A DNA stretch of 64,000 nucleotides from Niveispirillum irakense DSM 11586 (lineage in GTDB: Bacteria > Pseudomonadota > Alphaproteobacteria > Azospirillales > Azospirillaceae). A program made the position numbers and the translations under genes. Location of the stretch: positions 631,711-695,710 of the forward strand of contig NZ_KE386933.1 in NCBI RefSeq assembly GCF_000429645.1, written 5' to 3'. The notes beneath the pieces were generated by a model. It was not told where the DNA came from. It searched no databases and worked only from the letters and a program-made list of their open reading frames with translations. Within the stretch, counting starts at the first letter, position 1. Each line of letters opens with the position of its first letter. Positions 25,838 to 35,273 of this stretch are shown here, piece by piece.

Positions 25838-28000
25838 ATGCTTATGATGCTGTCGCCCTCCGCCCGGAGGGCGCTGTTGGCTTCGGCTGCCTGCTTTCTG
25901 GCGCCGGCCGCTTTCGCTCAGTCCGTTCCGGTTGAAAATCCCGCCAATGTCCAGGTGGCCGACCGCACTGCGGTGACGGAAGAGGTGGTGGTGACGGCGG
26001 CAGGGTTCGCCCAGAAGCTGGTCGATGCACCTGCCAGCATCACGGTCCTGAACAACAAGGACTTGCGCGAAAAGGCTTATGGCAGCCTGGCGGAAGCGCT
26101 GGTTGATGTTGAAGGCGTGGATGTCGGTGACACGGCTGGCAAGACGGGCGGCCTGAACATCTCCATGCGGGGCATGCCCAGCGATTATACGCTGGTGCTG
26201 GTCGATGGCCGGCGCCAGAACGCCGCCGGGAATGTCACGCCCAACGGCTTTGGCGAAACCTCTACCAGCTTCATGCCCCCCCTTTCCGCCATTGAGCGGA
26301 TCGAGGTGGTGCGCGGGCCGATGTCCACCCTGTACGGGTCGGATGCGATGGGCGGGGTCATCAACATCATCACCCGCAAGGTGGGTGAGCGCTGGGGTGG
26401 TGCGGTCACGCTGGACACGACGCTGAACGAGAACAGCGATTTCGGCAACACCTCGCAGGCCAATTTCTACCTGAACGGCCCCCTGGTTTCGGGCCTTGCC
26501 GGGTTGGCCGTGCGTGGGTCCATCCTTAACCGGGGCAAGTCAGATCTTTCCTATACCGATGCCAGCGGCAATCCGGTGGAAGTGTCCAAGCGGGGCCCCA
26601 GCCCGGTAGAGGCACTGAACCGCACTGCTGGCGCGCGGCTGACCCTGACGCCTTCCCCCGATCATGACCTGTGGGTTGATGTCGATGGCGCCTGGCAGCG
26701 CTATGAAAACAGCGACAATCAGTTGGGCACGGTCGGCACGTCCGGCGGCTATGGCCCGGTGCAGAAGTTCGAGCGGATGCAGTACACGCTGGCCCATACC
26801 TGGCGCATCAACGGGGATTTCACCCTCGACAGCAACATCATGCGCAACCGGACGGAGACTATCGGTCGTACCCTGCCGCCGGGCACGCCGGGCAAGGTGG
26901 CCGGAGCCCCGCGTACGCTGGAAGCGGAAAACACCATCTATGACACCAAGCTGAATGCGCGGCTGGGCAATCACATCACCACTGTCGGTGGCCAGTGGTG
27001 GGATGCGGAGATGGTGGACGGCGTTGCTCCCGCGCCCTACGAGCATCGCCAATGGGCACTTTTTGCGGAGAATGAATGGCGCTTCATTCCCGATATGGCG
27101 CTGACCCTGGGTGTCCGCCACGATGATCACAGCGTCTTTGGCGGCCAGACCAGCCCGCGCGCCTATCTGGTCTGGAATGCCAGCGAGGCCTGGACCTTCA
27201 AGGGCGGTGTCAGCCGGGGTTACAAGACCCCGCGTCTGGACCAGTTGGCCGACGGGATCACCGGTTTCACCGGGCAGGGCACCATCCCTTCCATCGGCAG
27301 CCCCGGTCTGAAGCCGGAGACCAGCACCAGCACGGAAATTGCTGCCTATTTTGATGATGGCGGCTGGCTGTCAGGCAACCTGACCCTGTTCAACAACGAG
27401 TTCCAGGACAAGATCGCCAGCGGGCCGGGCCTGCCCAACTGTTCCTTTGCCGGCAATTTGAACCGGCCGGGCTGCGTTGATTATGGCAACTGGCCGCGCG
27501 TCGATCTGTTCAGCCAGAGTGTGAATGTGGACGAGGCGGTGACGCGCGGTGGCGAAGCCGCCCTGCGTGCCCGGCTGGCATCGGACCTGACCCTGTCCGC
27601 CAATTACACCTATACCTACAGTGAGCAGAAGAGCGGCGCGCAGAAGGGCCTGCCGCTGAACAACACGCCCAAGCATATGCTGAACGGTGCGCTGCGCTGG
27701 GCGACCACCGATCAGATCAGCACCTGGGTGCGCAGCGAATATCGGTCCAAGCGCTATCGCAGCGACGCGGTTTCCCGCACCGCGCTGGGCGACTTCAAGT
27801 CCTATGTCCTGTTCCATGTCGGCGGCGCTTACGAGGTGTCGGAGAACGTCACCATCAACGCCACCGTCTATAACGTGCTGGATAAGGATTTCCTGCAATA
27901 TCTGCCCTATCGCAGCGGTGCCAACACCGTTTACGCCAATGAGTATAACAACAACCAACCCGGTCGCCGCCTGTGGCTGGCGGTGAATGTGACGTTCTGA
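25838..28000 (+). CDS. TonB-dependent outer-membrane receptor (FepA/CirA-like)
   Basis: 720 residues from the ATG at 25838, with AAGG seven bases upstream. A signal peptide (about 1-31, ending AFAQ) is followed by a TonB-box-like EEVVVTA, a plug domain (LNISMRGMPSDYTLVLVDGR; IERIEVVRGPMSTLYGSDAM) and a 22-strand-type barrel with alternating aromatic residues, ending in a terminal Phe (VNVTF). Architecture and RGPMSTLYGSDAMGG fit catecholate-siderophore or colicin-type receptors. The substrate is unknown and no siderophore genes are nearby. Confidence 0.93.
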   Translation: MLMMLSPSARRALLASAACFLAPAAFAQSVPVENPANVQVADRTAVTEEVVVTAAGFAQKLVDAPASITVLNNKDLREKAYGSLAEALVDVEGVDVGDTAGKTGGLNISMRGMPSDYTLVLVDGRRQNAAGNVTPNGFGETSTSFMPPLSAIERIEVVRGPMSTLYGSDAMGGVINIITRKVGERWGGAVTLDTTLNENSDFGNTSQANFYLNGPLVSGLAGLAVRGSILNRGKSDLSYTDASGNPVEVSKRGPSPVEALNRTAGARLTLTPSPDHDLWVDVDGAWQRYENSDNQLGTVGTSGGYGPVQKFERMQYTLAHTWRINGDFTLDSNIMRNRTETIGRTLPPGTPGKVAGAPRTLEAENTIYDTKLNARLGNHITTVGGQWWDAEMVDGVAPAPYEHRQWALFAENEWRFIPDMALTLGVRHDDHSVFGGQTSPRAYLVWNASEAWTFKGGVSRGYKTPRLDQLADGITGFTGQGTIPSIGSPGLKPETSTSTEIAAYFDDGGWLSGNLTLFNNEFQDKIASGPGLPNCSFAGNLNRPGCVDYGNWPRVDLFSQSVNVDEAVTRGGEAALRARLASDLTLSANYTYTYSEQKSGAQKGLPLNNTPKHMLNGALRWATTDQISTWVRSEYRSKRYRSDAVSRTALGDFKSYVLFHVGGAYEVSENVTINATVYNVLDKDFLQYLPYRSGANTVYANEYNNNQPGRRLWLAVNVTF

Positions 28001-28031
28001 TGTGAAGGGCCCACTGCCGGTCAGGCGTGGG

Positions 28032-28745
28032 TCAGGGGAGGGGCGGGACCGCCCATCCCCGGTGCCCGAAGGTGGCAGCCATATGCGGCGGGGGTGGAGC
28101 GGTGGCGGCGATGGTGCCGCCACCATCCAGGTCCGGAAAGGCGATATGGCGGGCCAGCAGGTGCAGCGGCAGCCGCGCCGGCTGTTCCGCGCCATAAATC
28201 GGGTCGCCCAGCAGGGGCAGGCCATAATAGGCACAATGGGCGCGGATCTGGTGCATGCGGCCAGTGCGCGGATGCAGTTCCAGCCAGGAAAGGTTCCCGT
28301 CGCTGGCCAGCAGGCGCCAATCGGTCAAGGCCGGCTTGCCATCCAGATGGACCACGACTTTCGATCCGCCGGGGATGCGTACCTTCAGCAAAGGCATGTC
28401 GATGGTACCGGTTTCCTGACGCGGGCGGCCTTGCACAACCGCCCAATAGGTTTTGGCGATCCGGCCTGACAGGAAATAGGCGCCCAGCCGCGCGGCGGCA
28501 TCCCCGTCGCGGGCCAGCACCAGACAACCGGCGGTATCCTTGTCCAGCCGGTGGGCCAGCCGCGGTGGTTCCGCACAATCCTCGGTCAGATGGTGCAGGT
28601 AGCGTTCCAGATGATCGGTGGCTTTGGTGCCGTAATGGACCTGCAGCCCATAAGGCTTGTTCATAATCACCACACGCGAATCCTGGTACAGCACCCGCGC
28701 CTGGATCTCGGCCGCGGAATAGGCCGGTGGATTGAGAAGGTTCAT
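28032..28745 (-). CDS. RluA-family RNA pseudouridine synthase
   Basis: 237 residues from the ATG at 28745, which overlaps the upstream gene's stop by four bases. The catalytic motif HRLDKDTAG is at 65-73 with Asp68, and HPRTGRMHQIRAHCAY matches the RluA RTGRxHQIR box. There is no S4 domain at the N-terminus. It isomerises uridines in rRNA or tRNA; the target is not predictable. It is coupled to the unknown 536-residue gene. Confidence 0.92.
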   Translation of the reverse strand: MNLLNPPAYSAAEIQARVLYQDSRVVIMNKPYGLQVHYGTKATDHLERYLHHLTEDCAEPPRLAHRLDKDTAGCLVLARDGDAAARLGAYFLSGRIAKTYWAVVQGRPRQETGTIDMPLLKVRIPGGSKVVVHLDGKPALTDWRLLASDGNLSWLELHPRTGRMHQIRAHCAYYGLPLLGDPIYGAEQPARLPLHLLARHIAFPDLDGGGTIAATAPPPPHMAATFGHRGWAVPPLP

Positions 28746-30352
28746 GCCGGGCGCAGCCGGCTTTCCGCCAATTCGGCAAAGGCCTGAAGGGTGGCATCCT
28801 TCCAATGGCGGGTGCGGCGCAACTCCTTCTGCGCCATATCCAGCACGGCGGTGATGAAAGCGGTCTCGCCCTCAGTCAGCGGTTCTTTGGCGGCCAGCCT
28901 CTCGGTCACGGTACGCACCAGACCCTGATCCATCAGGCCCGCCCATGTGGAAGTATCCGCCCCCAACCTTGCGCCCAGTTGTGCCAGCCGGATGGCGTGG
29001 TCCAGCCGGTGGGCGGCGTCGCTATATCCCGCCCGCACGAAGCAACCATGATGGGCATCGCGCAGCACTTCCATCACATGATCATAGAATTCAGTGAAAC
29101 CGGTCCCCCAGAACAGGCTGCGCTTCAGCACATTGCGCCAGCGGGTGCAGAAATCCAGCAGCCAGTCCAGCGCCTCGAAATCGGCGATCGGCCTGTTGAT
29201 GGCCCGTCCTTCGGCAGTGCATCGCTCGACCAGGACGGGATAGAGCTCCGACTCGATCCGTCGCACCATGCGGTCCAGGAAATCCCGCACCTGTCCGCCA
29301 TAACGCGGATGGCTGATCACATCCAGATCGTCGAACAGGCCCAGAAGCTTGTCCAGCCGACCCAATTCCCGGTTCAGATTATCCTGGCGGGGAGGGGGAA
29401 GGGACAGGCCGGCGCGGACCACCTGACCAGTGCCCAGCACCAGACCGATTTCTTCCGTCAGCACAAAGCAGGCGCGGCCCAGATGGCGGACCAGGGCAAT
29501 CAGGGTCGGTTCCTGCCAAGCCAGCGGGCCATAGGTCAATGTCAGCTGGCCAGCATCATAATCCATATCCTCATGCACCAGCACGAGGGGCAGGATCAGC
29601 GCGGCGCCGGTTGCCGGCAACCCGGCCTTGGCCAACACCCCCGTTTCCATATCCGCCAGCAGGCTGGACAGGCTGTGCGCATCGCGCGCGGCGCGCCGCA
29701 TCTGCTCCATCAAGGGGATCAAAGCGGCCTGTTGCTGCAGGATGCCCAGCATCAGGCGCAGATCATCCGCCTGTAAGGCCCGCGGCTCAAAACCCAGCCG
29801 CATCCGCTTGGCTTCACCGTGACGCCAGCGGTTCATTTCCTCCAGCAGGGTGCGCAGGGGTGCCTGTGCGGACAGCAGGGCGGGCAGCGTCTTGATCGCT
29901 GCGCCCATCATCTCCGTGCGCAGGGCCTGCACGGCAGGCTGGCGGAAGACACTGCGCAAGGGCCGATTGCTGGCAAGATCGCCCAAGTCAGTATCGGCTT
30001 TTCTCGCCAGGGATTGCAGCCCGCCCTGGGCCAGCCTTACCCATAGGGCGCCGACATCCATCGGATGCAAGACACCGGTTGCACCAAATTCCGCCCGGAG
30101 CAGGTTGGTGTCATGCGTCAGAAAGGGCTGGAACAGCTCGGTGAACAGGCGGCGTGTATGCTGCCGGCGCTGGGCGTTCAGCTTGTCCGCCAGAGCACGC
30201 CGAACGGCACGACGGTCTGGCGTATCCTCCGCCAGGGCGTCCAGTTCGTCATAAAGCTTGTCTGCTTCCGCCGCCGGCAGGCGGGCAACCAGATCGTTGA
30301 TTTTATTCTCAGCAGCTTTCATCGGCATCGCCGTAGACTTAGTCCCGTCCAT
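28742..30352 (-). CDS. Hypothetical protein, long and mostly helical
   Basis: 536 residues that I do not recognise. It is rich in Leu, Ala and Arg with amphipathic helices throughout, no signal peptide and no clear membrane segment. Tryptophan-bearing clusters occur near 445-460 (DWLLDFCTRWRNVLKRSLFW). Overlap with rluA downstream and a 94-base gap to the phosphatase gene upstream suggest an operon. The start at 30352 is uncertain because no good ribosome site precedes it; in-frame ATGs at 30328 and 30322 are alternatives. Confidence 0.7.
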   Translation of the reverse strand: MDGTKSTAMPMKAAENKINDLVARLPAAEADKLYDELDALAEDTPDRRAVRRALADKLNAQRRQHTRRLFTELFQPFLTHDTNLLRAEFGATGVLHPMDVGALWVRLAQGGLQSLARKADTDLGDLASNRPLRSVFRQPAVQALRTEMMGAAIKTLPALLSAQAPLRTLLEEMNRWRHGEAKRMRLGFEPRALQADDLRLMLGILQQQAALIPLMEQMRRAARDAHSLSSLLADMETGVLAKAGLPATGAALILPLVLVHEDMDYDAGQLTLTYGPLAWQEPTLIALVRHLGRACFVLTEEIGLVLGTGQVVRAGLSLPPPRQDNLNRELGRLDKLLGLFDDLDVISHPRYGGQVRDFLDRMVRRIESELYPVLVERCTAEGRAINRPIADFEALDWLLDFCTRWRNVLKRSLFWGTGFTEFYDHVMEVLRDAHHGCFVRAGYSDAAHRLDHAIRLAQLGARLGADTSTWAGLMDQGLVRTVTERLAAKEPLTEGETAFITAVLDMAQKELRRTRHWKDATLQAFAELAESRLRPA

Positions 30353-30446
30353 TGGAAGGGGCGGATAGGCGATCTGTAACCTGTTTGGTCCGATAGCTCA
30401 CTTGTTTATTGGCATAGTATTCAGTGCCGGCCCTGGCCGGGCCCGA

Positions 30447-31169
30447 TTATTCGCGCAGCAGAAGCTGATCCATCATCAGATTGGCCCACCGTTTGGACCG
30501 GAAGGTGGCTTTGAAGCGCACCGGGTCATAATCTTTTTCGACCCAGGTCAGGAAATCTTCCGCCGTGCGCCCGCCGCTGGCGGCGAAGGTTTCCAGGAAA
30601 TAATCCAGGATGCCTGTTTTGGCCTCCCGCAGATGGCCGTAGCGCCAGCTTAACTGCTGTTGGGCCGTTTCAAGCGGTTCCCGTTTGACCAGCAGGACGT
30701 AAAGCGCACTCATCAGTCCCACACGGTCGGCCCCGGCCTTGCAGTGCATGACGGCGGGATAGCGGATGCGGCGCCACATCTCCACCGCCGCGAAAATATC
30801 GTCCTTCCGCGGGGCATCGCGGGACCGGACGGGGAAATCAATCAGTTCAATCCCCAATCGCGCGCAATTCCGGACCTCAAAAAAATAGGAACCACAGCTT
30901 TCCCGGCGGCCGCGCAGATTGATGATCGTCCGGATACCGGCTTTCGCCATGTCTTCCACCTGGCCCGGCGTGGGCTGGGCGGCGCGCCACATTCTGTCAT
31001 CCAGCGGATGCATGTTGCGATAAGCCATGCGGATGAAGGCATGGTCCTTGAAAAGCATATTGGCATAACGGCTGGAAATAGCCCACGGACAGGAGATGCT
31101 GGCCCATGCGGGCAGCAGCCGGGCAGGGGAGGCCATGCGTGGCTCTTCGTACTGCATATAAGGCCCCAT
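30447..31169 (-). CDS. Dual-specificity/tyrosine phosphatase-like protein
   Basis: About 240 residues from the ATG at 31169; later in-frame ATGs (31157, 31137) are possible. The cysteine phosphatase signature HCKAGADR (142-149 in this numbering) has the nucleophile Cys143 and Arg149. Upstream, MWRAAQPTPGQVEDMAKAGI and TIINLRGR are typical of the DSP-like family that includes many bacterial members with phosphoinositide or protein substrates. It starts the minus-strand group that continues with the 536-residue gene and rluA, and is divergent from the PLP enzyme. Confidence 0.85.
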   Translation of the reverse strand: MGPYMQYEEPRMASPARLLPAWASISCPWAISSRYANMLFKDHAFIRMAYRNMHPLDDRMWRAAQPTPGQVEDMAKAGIRTIINLRGRRESCGSYFFEVRNCARLGIELIDFPVRSRDAPRKDDIFAAVEMWRRIRYPAVMHCKAGADRVGLMSALYVLLVKREPLETAQQQLSWRYGHLREAKTGILDYFLETFAASGGRTAEDFLTWVEKDYDPVRFKATFRSKRWANLMMDQLLLRE

Positions 31170-31393
31170 CGCACCTGTTGGGGATTTGGCGGAGCCGCCC
31201 CCGGCCCCCACCCAACGGACTATTCATACGATATAGGTCTAGGCGACGGGAGGGTAAAATCGGCTCACTTTTGGTTATGTTATTTTGACAAATGATTGAC
31301 GCTTTGCTCAAGAGGGGCTTGGACACCGGGCATCAATCAGGCCGCTTATCCGTTGATGCCGCCAATATCAGCCCTTGAGACCAGGGAATGCCC

Positions 31394-32542
31394 ATGACCC
31401 AGGATACTTCTTGCCGTCCCGATACGATTCTCGCCAATGCGCTGGGGCGTCATGACGGGATGACCGGCGGCGTGGTGCCGGCGATCCATACGGCAACAAC
31501 GTTCCTGCGGGCTGGTGATCTCTCCTACCCCACCGGCATGATTTATGCCCGGCCGAGCAATCCCACCTTTGATGGGGCGGAGGCGCTGCTGTCGCACCTG
31601 GAAGGGGCGGCGGAAAGCCTTTTGTTCGGGTCCGGCATGGCGGCGGCGACTGCCTTGTTCCAAACCCTGTCGCCCGGCGACCATGTGGTGGCGCCGAAGG
31701 TGATGTACTGGGCCCTGCGCCGCTGGCTCCGCCAGTTCACCGCGCAATGGAAGATCGACCTGGATCTGGTCGACATGACCGATCCCGATGCCATAGCGGC
31801 AGTCATGCGGCCAGGCCGCACCCGTATCGTCTGGATTGAGACGCCCTGCAATCCCACCTGGGAGATTACCGATATCGCCGCGATGGCCGATATTGCACAC
31901 AAGGCCGGCGCCATCCTGGCCGTTGACAGCACGGCCGCCACGCCGCTGCTGACCCGGCCGATCGCGCTGGGCGCGGATATCGTCATGCATTCGGCGACCA
32001 AATATCTGAATGGCCATTCAGATGTGCTGTGCGGCACCCTGTCCTGCGCGCGGGCCGATGATTTCTGGGCCAGGATCAAGGGAGTGCGGGGCGATCTGGG
32101 GGGTATCCCTGGTCCGTTCGAGGCATGGCTGCTGTTGCGCGGCATGCGGACCCTGGCGGTGCGGGTGGAGCGGTCCTGTGCCAACGCGATGGCGGTCGCG
32201 CGGCATTTCGAGGGGCATGCCCGTATTGCCCAGGTGCTTTATCCGGGCCTGGAAAGCCATCCCCAGCACGCGCTGGCGGCCCGGCAGATGCTGGGCGGCT
32301 TTGGCGGCATGCTCTCGATCCGGGTCCAGGGTGGGGAGGCGGCTTCCATCCGCGCGGCGGCGGGATTGCGGCTGTGGACTCGCGCCACGTCACTGGGCGG
32401 GGTGGAGAGCTTGGTGGAACACCGGGCGTCGGTGGAAGGAAAGGACAGCCCGTGTCCGACCGATCTGCTGCGCCTGTCCTGCGGTATCGAAGCCGCCGCC
32501 GACCTGATTGCCGATCTGGAACAGGCGCTGGCAGGGCTGTGA
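31394..32542 (+). CDS. Cys/Met metabolism PLP-dependent enzyme (cystathionine beta-lyase/gamma-synthase family)
   Basis: 382 residues from the ATG at 31394, with AGGGA seven bases upstream. The PLP lysine is in SATKYLNGHSDVLCG (Lys203). YARPSNPTFDGAEALLSHLE near 51-70 and the C-terminal SLGGVESLVEHRAS region match the family, with the latter close to cystathionine beta-lyase (MetC) and gamma-synthase. It probably cleaves or forms a thioether in methionine synthesis. The exact activity is not decidable; the absence of linked met genes gives no help. Confidence 0.88.
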   Translation: MTQDTSCRPDTILANALGRHDGMTGGVVPAIHTATTFLRAGDLSYPTGMIYARPSNPTFDGAEALLSHLEGAAESLLFGSGMAAATALFQTLSPGDHVVAPKVMYWALRRWLRQFTAQWKIDLDLVDMTDPDAIAAVMRPGRTRIVWIETPCNPTWEITDIAAMADIAHKAGAILAVDSTAATPLLTRPIALGADIVMHSATKYLNGHSDVLCGTLSCARADDFWARIKGVRGDLGGIPGPFEAWLLLRGMRTLAVRVERSCANAMAVARHFEGHARIAQVLYPGLESHPQHALAARQMLGGFGGMLSIRVQGGEAASIRAAAGLRLWTRATSLGGVESLVEHRASVEGKDSPCPTDLLRLSCGIEAAADLIADLEQALAGL

Positions 32543-32643
32543 CACTGACGATGATGCCGGGCGGTTGCATCAAGGCCCCTTGCCTTGTGTCCGGCAGTGG
32601 CCTAGGGTCCGCTCGCCCATTGTGGAGAGGGGTCTTTTCAACC

Positions 32644-33948
32644 GTGGTTCGTTCCGTGTCGTCCGCCGTTGCGCGCCTGCTGCTGGCAGGTGCTGCATTC
32701 TCGATTGCCGGCACTGCTGTCGCGCAATCCAACAGCGCTCCGGCGCAACAGCAACAGCCGGCTGCCGGCGGGCTGATCCTGCCGGGCACCGTGCAATCAC
32801 CACAGCAGGGGCCAAGCCCCGCTGCGGGTACCATCGGGCAGCAGCCGCAAGCCGCGCCGAGGCCGCAACAGCAGCAGGCTCCGGCCGCTGCACGGCCCCA
32901 GCAAGCGCCGGCCGCCGCACCGAGCGCTGCGGCGCCTTCGGCGGCTGCGCAGCCGTCCGCACCGTCCAAGCCCGGTGTCCTGAAGGGCCAGTGGCAGGTG
33001 GAGCCGGAAGTCTTTACTGACGGCACATTCAAGATGTGTTCCGCCGGGGCTGAATTCGATAACCGCCTGCACCTGCTGTTCCTGCGCAATCCTGCCAAGC
33101 GGACGCAGATGGTGCTGGGCATTCCCGGCGCGCAGATGCCGCCGGGCCAGCGGGCTGAAATCAACGTTTCCGTTGATGATAAGGTCAAGCGGACCCTTGG
33201 CGCCGTCGTCAGCCAGCCCAACGCCTTGGCTATCGGCCTGGGTGATGATGCTGAACTGCTGAAGGCCATTGGCAGCGGCAGTGTGCTGAAGATCGATGTG
33301 CCGGGCGATACGGCGTCCTTCCAGCTCAAGGGCACCACCAAGGCCTTGTCCGATCTGACCACTTGTGTGGATCAGGGCGTTGCCGGCACGCTGAAGCTGC
33401 CGGCCCCGCGGGAACCGGTCATCGCCCCGCCGCTGGCCAAGCTGCTGGTTGATGCCGGTCTGCAGAATGCCCGCGCCATCCCGGTGGATAAGATCCCGCC
33501 GCAGCAGCGTCCGGGTGATTATGCCTGGCAGATCGGCGACAAGGTGCTGGGTGCCGTCCGCTCCTTCCCCATCGGGGAAGCCGCCGGTGATTTCAGCAAG
33601 GTGACCGACACCTATGTCGAGCAGTTGAAGAAGAGCTGCACCGGCACCTACACGCCCAATATGGCGGCGGTGGAAAACCTGCCGGCCTATAAGCTGCGCA
33701 CGGGCAGCGTCGCGTGCGACGCTGAGGGGCAGAAGATCCATGTCTCGTTGCTGATGCAGTTCATCGAACTGCCGAAGCAGCAGGGACAGGAACAGGCCGT
33801 GCGTGTCCTGAACGTCTATTCGCATGAAGCGACGGACGCGGAGAAGGCGCAGGCAGACGGCGCTACCCAGGGTCTGGCCAAGGCCCTGCGTGAAAAGGGC
33901 AAGGAGCCGTTGCCGACGCCCGGTGCGGCAGCACCCAAGGCACAGTAA
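32644..33948 (+). CDS. Exported protein with Pro/Gln/Ala-rich linker, possible IalB-like fold
   Basis: About 434 residues from a GTG. A signal peptide (about 1-28, ending AVAQ) is followed by a long low-complexity linker of Pro, Gln and Ala (about 30-115). A first domain (about 115-255) has KMCSAGAEFDNRLHLLFLRN and FQLKGTTKALSDLTTCVDQG, a paired-cysteine pattern reminiscent of invasion-associated locus B proteins. A second domain (about 260-420) holds another Cys pair. The function is unknown. An intrinsic terminator follows at 33995. Confidence 0.7.
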   Translation: MVRSVSSAVARLLLAGAAFSIAGTAVAQSNSAPAQQQQPAAGGLILPGTVQSPQQGPSPAAGTIGQQPQAAPRPQQQQAPAAARPQQAPAAAPSAAAPSAAAQPSAPSKPGVLKGQWQVEPEVFTDGTFKMCSAGAEFDNRLHLLFLRNPAKRTQMVLGIPGAQMPPGQRAEINVSVDDKVKRTLGAVVSQPNALAIGLGDDAELLKAIGSGSVLKIDVPGDTASFQLKGTTKALSDLTTCVDQGVAGTLKLPAPREPVIAPPLAKLLVDAGLQNARAIPVDKIPPQQRPGDYAWQIGDKVLGAVRSFPIGEAAGDFSKVTDTYVEQLKKSCTGTYTPNMAAVENLPAYKLRTGSVACDAEGQKIHVSLLMQFIELPKQQGQEQAVRVLNVYSHEATDAEKAQADGATQGLAKALREKGKEPLPTPGAAAPKAQ

Positions 33949-33994
33949 GGCCAGCCGGTCGTCCTGTCTGGGACGCGATGGACGGAAAGGGGAA

Positions 33995-34025
33995 GGGGTG
34001 CGGATAGTGTCCGACACCCCTTTTT
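33995..34025 (+). terminator. Intrinsic terminator after the exported-protein gene
   Basis: GGGGTGCGG pairs with CCGACACCCC (one bulge), loop ATAGTGT, followed by TTTTT, 47 bases past the stop. Confidence 0.85.
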
Positions 34026-34163
34026 CTTTGCCTCTCCTGTCCTGGGGGCGGGGCTGGGGCCGCTTGCCATACGCGAACAGCCGGTTCATCCGGGTAACAA
34101 CGGGGTATGATGGGCCTTGTGGCCGCCGGCACGCCCAAGATGCCGGGGCGGGAGGGTGCCCCC

Positions 34164-35099
34164 ATGACCAAACCGTTCCTATCGCTGCTTCTGATTTTCC
34201 TTCTTGTGCCCCCGCCATCGATGGCCCTGCCGGGTGTGGAACCTGTGGCTGCCATTACCGTCACCGCAGACCCTGTCTATGCCATTCCCACCCGGCCAGA
34301 TCGGGCAGGCCGTTTGCTGACCCCGGTGATGGTGGATGGGCTGGGGCCGTATCGTTTCCTGGTCGATACCGGCTGCAGCGGCACCATGGTCGGTCATCAT
34401 TTGGCCGAGCGGCTGGGCCAGGGGCGCGACCGGCCGCTGGCCCCCTTCGTCCGGGTCCATGATGTGCTGGGGCCGGTGGACTTGCCGGCCGCCAGGCTGG
34501 CGCAACTGGATATCGGTCTGTTCACCGCCAGTGACATCACCGCACCGATCCTGACCATCGGCGATGCATCGGGCGCAGATGGGGTGCTGGGAACCAACAG
34601 TTTGCTGGGGCGCCGGTTGTGGGTTGATTTCCGCCGCGATCAAATCCGGATCGAACGGTCGAAACGGTCAGCCCCGTCCGGTTACGATACGGTGCGGGGC
34701 CGGCTGCATGAAGGGGGCCTGTTGATCGTGCCGGTACGGGTTGGCGGCGTCACCGTGCCAGGGCTGGTGGATACGGGGGCTGAGCGCTCCTTTTTCAATC
34801 AGGCGCTCTGGCAGCAGTTGCGGACCAATGAAAACACCAAAGCGCTGGGGGAGGTGGAACTGTTGAACCTGGCTGGCCTGTCTGCGCGCGGTCCGGTTTT
34901 CACCCTGCCGCGCCTGCGTGTCGGTCCGATCACCATCCGCGGACTCGATGCAATCCTTGTTGATGCCTATGCCTTCAACACGCTGGGCCTGTCTGAGGAA
35001 CCCGCCATGGTGCTGGGCATGGACATATTGGGCCTGACAGAGGCTTTCGCGGTTGATTTCGGGCAAGCCGAATTACATTTACGGCTACGACAGCACTGA
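34164..35099 (+). CDS. Exported two-lobed retropepsin-like aspartyl protease
   Basis: 311 residues from the ATG at 34164, with GGGAGGG upstream. A signal peptide (about 1-21) is present. Two catalytic-type triads appear: FLVDTGCSG (Asp68) and GLVDTGAERSF (Asp203), each opening a domain with a LG(T/M) strand near its end (VLGTNSLLG; VLGMDILG). Bacterial retropepsins are often single-domain dimers, so a single chain carrying both halves would make a pepsin-like bilobed enzyme. The substrate is unknown; it acts in the periplasm or outside. Confidence 0.85.
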   Translation: MTKPFLSLLLIFLLVPPPSMALPGVEPVAAITVTADPVYAIPTRPDRAGRLLTPVMVDGLGPYRFLVDTGCSGTMVGHHLAERLGQGRDRPLAPFVRVHDVLGPVDLPAARLAQLDIGLFTASDITAPILTIGDASGADGVLGTNSLLGRRLWVDFRRDQIRIERSKRSAPSGYDTVRGRLHEGGLLIVPVRVGGVTVPGLVDTGAERSFFNQALWQQLRTNENTKALGEVELLNLAGLSARGPVFTLPRLRVGPITIRGLDAILVDAYAFNTLGLSEEPAMVLGMDILGLTEAFAVDFGQAELHLRLRQH

Positions 35100-35273
35100 C
35101 GTGACAATTTATTGTCCTGCCTCGGATTTTGCCGTGCAACCCGGCAGGATTTTCCGTGTTTCCACAGTCACAGTTTTCCCTGATCGACTGTGGAGCATGA
35201 AGATTGTTGCATGGCGACATGACTCCCTAACCCCGGTCGTTTAAGCTGGTCACATTGCTCATGGTGTGGACCC

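Noticed and set aside
31285-31290. TTGACA as a -35 box for the PLP enzyme
   Set aside because: No convincing -10 element lies at the right spacing.
32125-32643. N-terminal 173 codons of the frame containing the exported protein
   Set aside because: They overlap the PLP-enzyme gene; the signal peptide starts at 32644.
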